Shown here: piece by piece, positions 61,914-64,000 of the stretch
Numbering within the stretch: position 1 is the first letter of the stretch
How the letters are laid out: each line of letters begins with the position of its first letter
DNA from: PLanc-01 sp035342095
GTDB taxonomy: Bacteria > Planctomycetota > Phycisphaerae > Sedimentisphaerales > Anaerobacaceae
Assembly (NCBI GenBank): GCA_035342095.1
Contig: DAOQWL010000007.1
Location: 1-64,000, forward strand
Length of the DNA stretch: 64,000 bases
Direction: 5' to 3'
Notes under the pieces: generated by a model
What the model was told of the DNA's origin: nothing
The model's database searches: none
What the model saw: the letters and a program-made list of their open reading frames with translations, nothing else
Made by a program: the position numbers and the translations under genes

Positions 61914-62921
61914 CTACCATTCCGCGAGTTCACCCATGAGCTCCTCAACGAGGTCCTTCATCGTGACAATCCCCACCGGCACATCCCGCCCACTGCGCCG
62001 CCGGGTCACGAGAATCATCTTGACCTGCTCTCGGCGCAGCGTCTCGATCGCCTCGGTCACGAGGGTATCCGTGTCCAGGCTCCGAATCGGCTGGAGAAAG
62101 CCCTCGACGGTCCGGAACTCCTCCGCGGAGGCGAGGGCTTCGTAGACATTGACGAAGCCGATCACATTGGCGGGGCCGTCCCCACAGACCAGCAGGCGAG
62201 TGAACGCCTGTCGCTTGAGCCCTTCCAGCAGGGCGGCCCGGTCGGTCTCCAGCGGTATTGCCTGGACACGCGGCATGGGGATCATCACCGTGCCCAGACG
62301 CAGGTTCGGGATGTTCACGACGCGGTCGAGCATTTCCGTCTGCATATGGCTCAACGGTCCTTCCTCCTGCATGTCGCGCAGGATGGCCTTTACCTGGTGG
62401 ATCTGGCTGGACACCATCATCTTCTTCGACGGGATCGGCGCCCCGCCCAGACGGGCCAGAGACCGAGAGATCATCCCCAGGAGCGGCACGACGCCCGACC
62501 AGGTCAGAACCTTGTGGATCGCATAGACAAAAGGTCCGAGGTACGGCGTCAGGACATCCGGGCGATACAGGAAGGTGTTCTTCGGCAGCGACTCGCCGAA
62601 GACGAACAACAGTGGGGCGGTCAGCGACGTGGCCAGCAGCTCCGCCGTGCGGTCCGAGGCGACTGTCAGAAACAGGTACGTGATGCTGCTCGTTGCCAGA
62701 TAGTTGGCGAGGTTGTTCGCGACCAGCAGCGTCAGGAGCAGGGAGGAACCGTCGCACAAGGCCTGGCTCAGCAGTACATATCTCAACTCGCCCCGCTCCG
62801 CTCCCAGACGCAGGCGGAGCCGACTCAGACGGTAGATCCCGGTTTCCAGGCCGGAGAACATGCCCGAGAGAACCACGGTAACCAGCGCCAGTGTCAACGC
62901 GATGCCCATACGCCTATCCAT
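61914..62921 (-). CDS. CNNM-type transporter-like protein with CBS domains, no CorC domain
   Basis: A 335-residue membrane protein. The DUF21/CNNM domain (1-180) has MFSGLETGIYRLSRLRL and FGESLPKNTFLYRP, the (E/D)xxP signature of this Mg2+/Na+ exchanger family. A CBS pair follows (about 205-330; VMIPMPRVQAIPLETD, VGIVTMKDLVEELMGELA). It ends right after the second CBS, so it lacks the CorC_HlyC domain that its upstream paralogue has. It overlaps that paralogue by 8 nt. Confidence 0.83.
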   Translation of the reverse strand: MDRRMGIALTLALVTVVLSGMFSGLETGIYRLSRLRLRLGAERGELRYVLLSQALCDGSSLLLTLLVANNLANYLATSSITYLFLTVASDRTAELLATSLTAPLLFVFGESLPKNTFLYRPDVLTPYLGPFVYAIHKVLTWSGVVPLLGMISRSLARLGGAPIPSKKMMVSSQIHQVKAILRDMQEEGPLSHMQTEMLDRVVNIPNLRLGTVMIPMPRVQAIPLETDRAALLEGLKRQAFTRLLVCGDGPANVIGFVNVYEALASAEEFRTVEGFLQPIRSLDTDTLVTEAIETLRREQVKMILVTRRRSGRDVPVGIVTMKDLVEELMGELAEW

Positions 62922-64000
62922 CCGACTTGATCGGCTCGAACGACAGAATCACCGTCTCGATGCGGTGCTTGTTCATTCGGTCCACGGTGAACTTCAGGTT
63001 CCCCATGTGGGCGATGTCGCCCTCGCGCGGGATCTTGCCCAGCAGCGTGGTCACAAGTCCGCCGATGGTGGACAAACGGGTCTCCTCGATATCGACCCCG
63101 AACACGTCCGCCCAGTCGTGGATGGCCAGGTCGCCCGCGAGACGGTACTCGAAGGGACCCAACTGCATCATCGGCTCGATGTCCGAGACGTGCTCCATCC
63201 GCCCGAACAGCTCCTCGGCGATATCTTCCGGGCGGACCGCCCCGGCAATCCCGCCGTACTCGTCTACCACCACAGCCATATCCGTCCCTGTCTTACGGAA
63301 GAAATCCAGCAGCGACTCGACCGTCTTCTGTTCGGGAACGAAATGCACAGGCTGGACGAGCCGGTCGATCGAGGCTTCGGGCTTCAAGAGCAACTGGCGC
63401 AGATGAATCGTCCCCACGATGTTGTCCAGTTTCTTCACGTAGACCGGCATCCTGGTCAGCCATCGTTTCTGCATGCGCTCGCGGACGACCGCCGGAGGTT
63501 CGATCACGTCGCAGGCCACCATGTCCACCCGCGGCTGCATCACATGCCGGACCTTGAGCAGGCCCAACTCGACCACCTCGCCGATGAGCTTGTTCTGGCT
63601 GGCGGTGATCAGGCCCCGCTGGCGGCTGAGATTCACCAGCGAGCGGAACTCCGCCAGGGTGATCATCTCGGGCGAGCGGGCCCCGCCAAAGAGCAGGCGG
63701 AGAATCGGCTCCAGGATCACAACGCGGAACACCAAGGCGACCGGACCGAGCACCTGCATGGCCAGGAAGACCGGAACCGTGACTGCAATCGCCAGGGAGC
63801 GCGAGTCCGCGTAGGTCACTGATTTGGGCACGATCTCGCCGAACACGACGAGGGCGACGAAGGTGGCCGCAGCCGTGCCGGTCGCGGCCCCGAACCCCCA
63901 GGCCTGACCGATGCGCAGGACGAGCACGCTGGACGAAGCGAAGTACAGGACATTGACGGTGATATTCGCCAACAGCAGGCAGTTCAGCAGGTGCCCGGGC
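62914..64000 (-). CDS. CNNM/hemolysin C family protein with CBS and CorC domains (5' end beyond the window)
   Basis: A partial gene of at least 362 residues; the N-terminal part lies beyond base 64000. The DUF21/CNNM membrane domain (VFGEIVPKSVTYAD signature) is followed by a CBS pair (RHVMQPRVDMVACDV and MAVVVDEYGGIAGAVRPEDI) and a complete CorC_HlyC domain (EYRLAGDLAIHDWADVFGVD ... KFTVDRMNKHRIETVIL). The family is linked to magnesium efflux or homeostasis. It is followed with an 8-nt overlap by a shorter paralogue. Confidence 0.85.
   Translation of the reverse strand, partial: PGHLLNCLLLANITVNVLYFASSSVLVLRIGQAWGFGAATGTAAATFVALVVFGEIVPKSVTYADSRSLAIAVTVPVFLAMQVLGPVALVFRVVILEPILRLLFGGARSPEMITLAEFRSLVNLSRQRGLITASQNKLIGEVVELGLLKVRHVMQPRVDMVACDVIEPPAVVRERMQKRWLTRMPVYVKKLDNIVGTIHLRQLLLKPEASIDRLVQPVHFVPEQKTVESLLDFFRKTGTDMAVVVDEYGGIAGAVRPEDIAEELFGRMEHVSDIEPMMQLGPFEYRLAGDLAIHDWADVFGVDIEETRLSTIGGLVTTLLGKIPREGDIAHMGNLKFTVDRMNKHRIETVILSFEPIKSDG

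Overview
The window is about 64 kb of high-G+C bacterial chromosome with 44 protein-coding genes, one strongly supported small RNA (6S RNA) and several families of dispersed repeats. The gene set points to the phylum Planctomycetota, most likely class Phycisphaerae near the Sedimentisphaerales. Pointers are: secreted glycosidases carrying the dockerin-like plus LamG tail common there, DUF1080, DUF2961 and DUF6786 proteins, an exosortase/EpsI exopolysaccharide locus, a GldG/DUF4340 ABC system, and abundant intergenic repeats. This assignment is inferred from gene content only.

Layout. 1-2.7 kb: a GH30-type glycosidase with its own promoter. 2.9-8.6 kb: an ABC-2 export operon (ATPase, permease, GldG-like, DUF4340) followed by a metallo-beta-lactamase-fold hydrolase. 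8.7-11.1 kb (minus): the rny-ymdB pair, with a promoter about 480 nt upstream of rny. 12.0 kb: a yebC family regulator. 12.7-19.6 kb (minus): proS, a Tat-exported sugar isomerase-like protein, DUF4416, a WecA/MraY-like transferase and an O-antigen-ligase/TPR protein; the last four genes are overlapping or nearly so. 19.9-31.1 kb (plus): Wza-like export lipoprotein, exosortase, EpsI, a 1401-residue TPR protein, a Wzc-like chain-length/tyrosine-kinase-family protein and a nucleotide-sugar epimerase. The two divergent blocks together look like one exopolysaccharide synthesis, polymerisation and export locus.

31.2-32.9 kb: a lower-G+C two-gene cassette, an ABC-type AAA ATPase translationally coupled to a DUF3226/TOPRIM-like protein. 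It resembles ATPase-TOPRIM anti-phage systems and is the best candidate here for an undescribed system. 33-45.8 kb: housekeeping and metabolism, comprising a PEGA lipoprotein, a Ycf46-like AAA protein, a short pheT, 6S RNA with a strong terminator, alpha-glucan phosphorylase, a PTS EIIA, a short uvrC, a GNAT/FemAB-like protein and recQ. 45.9-53.5 kb: secreted carbohydrate-active or unknown proteins (GH172/DUF2961, FG-GAP-DUF1080, an alpha/beta hydrolase). 53.6-57.3 kb (minus): a PAS-GAF histidine kinase overlapping its NarL-type regulator, a small FlgM-like protein and a receiver-only regulator. 57.6-64 kb: a DUF6786 lipoprotein, a PBP4-type peptidase, a GT39-like membrane transferase and two tandem CNNM/CorC proteins, the last running off the right edge.

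Several enzymes depart from the family norm: Arg for the Walker A Lys in the Wzc-like protein, PheT without its N-terminal tRNA-binding domain, UvrC without its C-terminal (HhH)2 region, YmdB with Asp for a metal-site Asn, and a PBP4 with an altered second motif. Repeats built from short A/T-rich ATTTACG-like units form long palindromes exactly between co-oriented genes, and related sequence reaches into the N-termini of two lipoproteins. No tRNA, rRNA, CRISPR array or insertion sequence was recognised.
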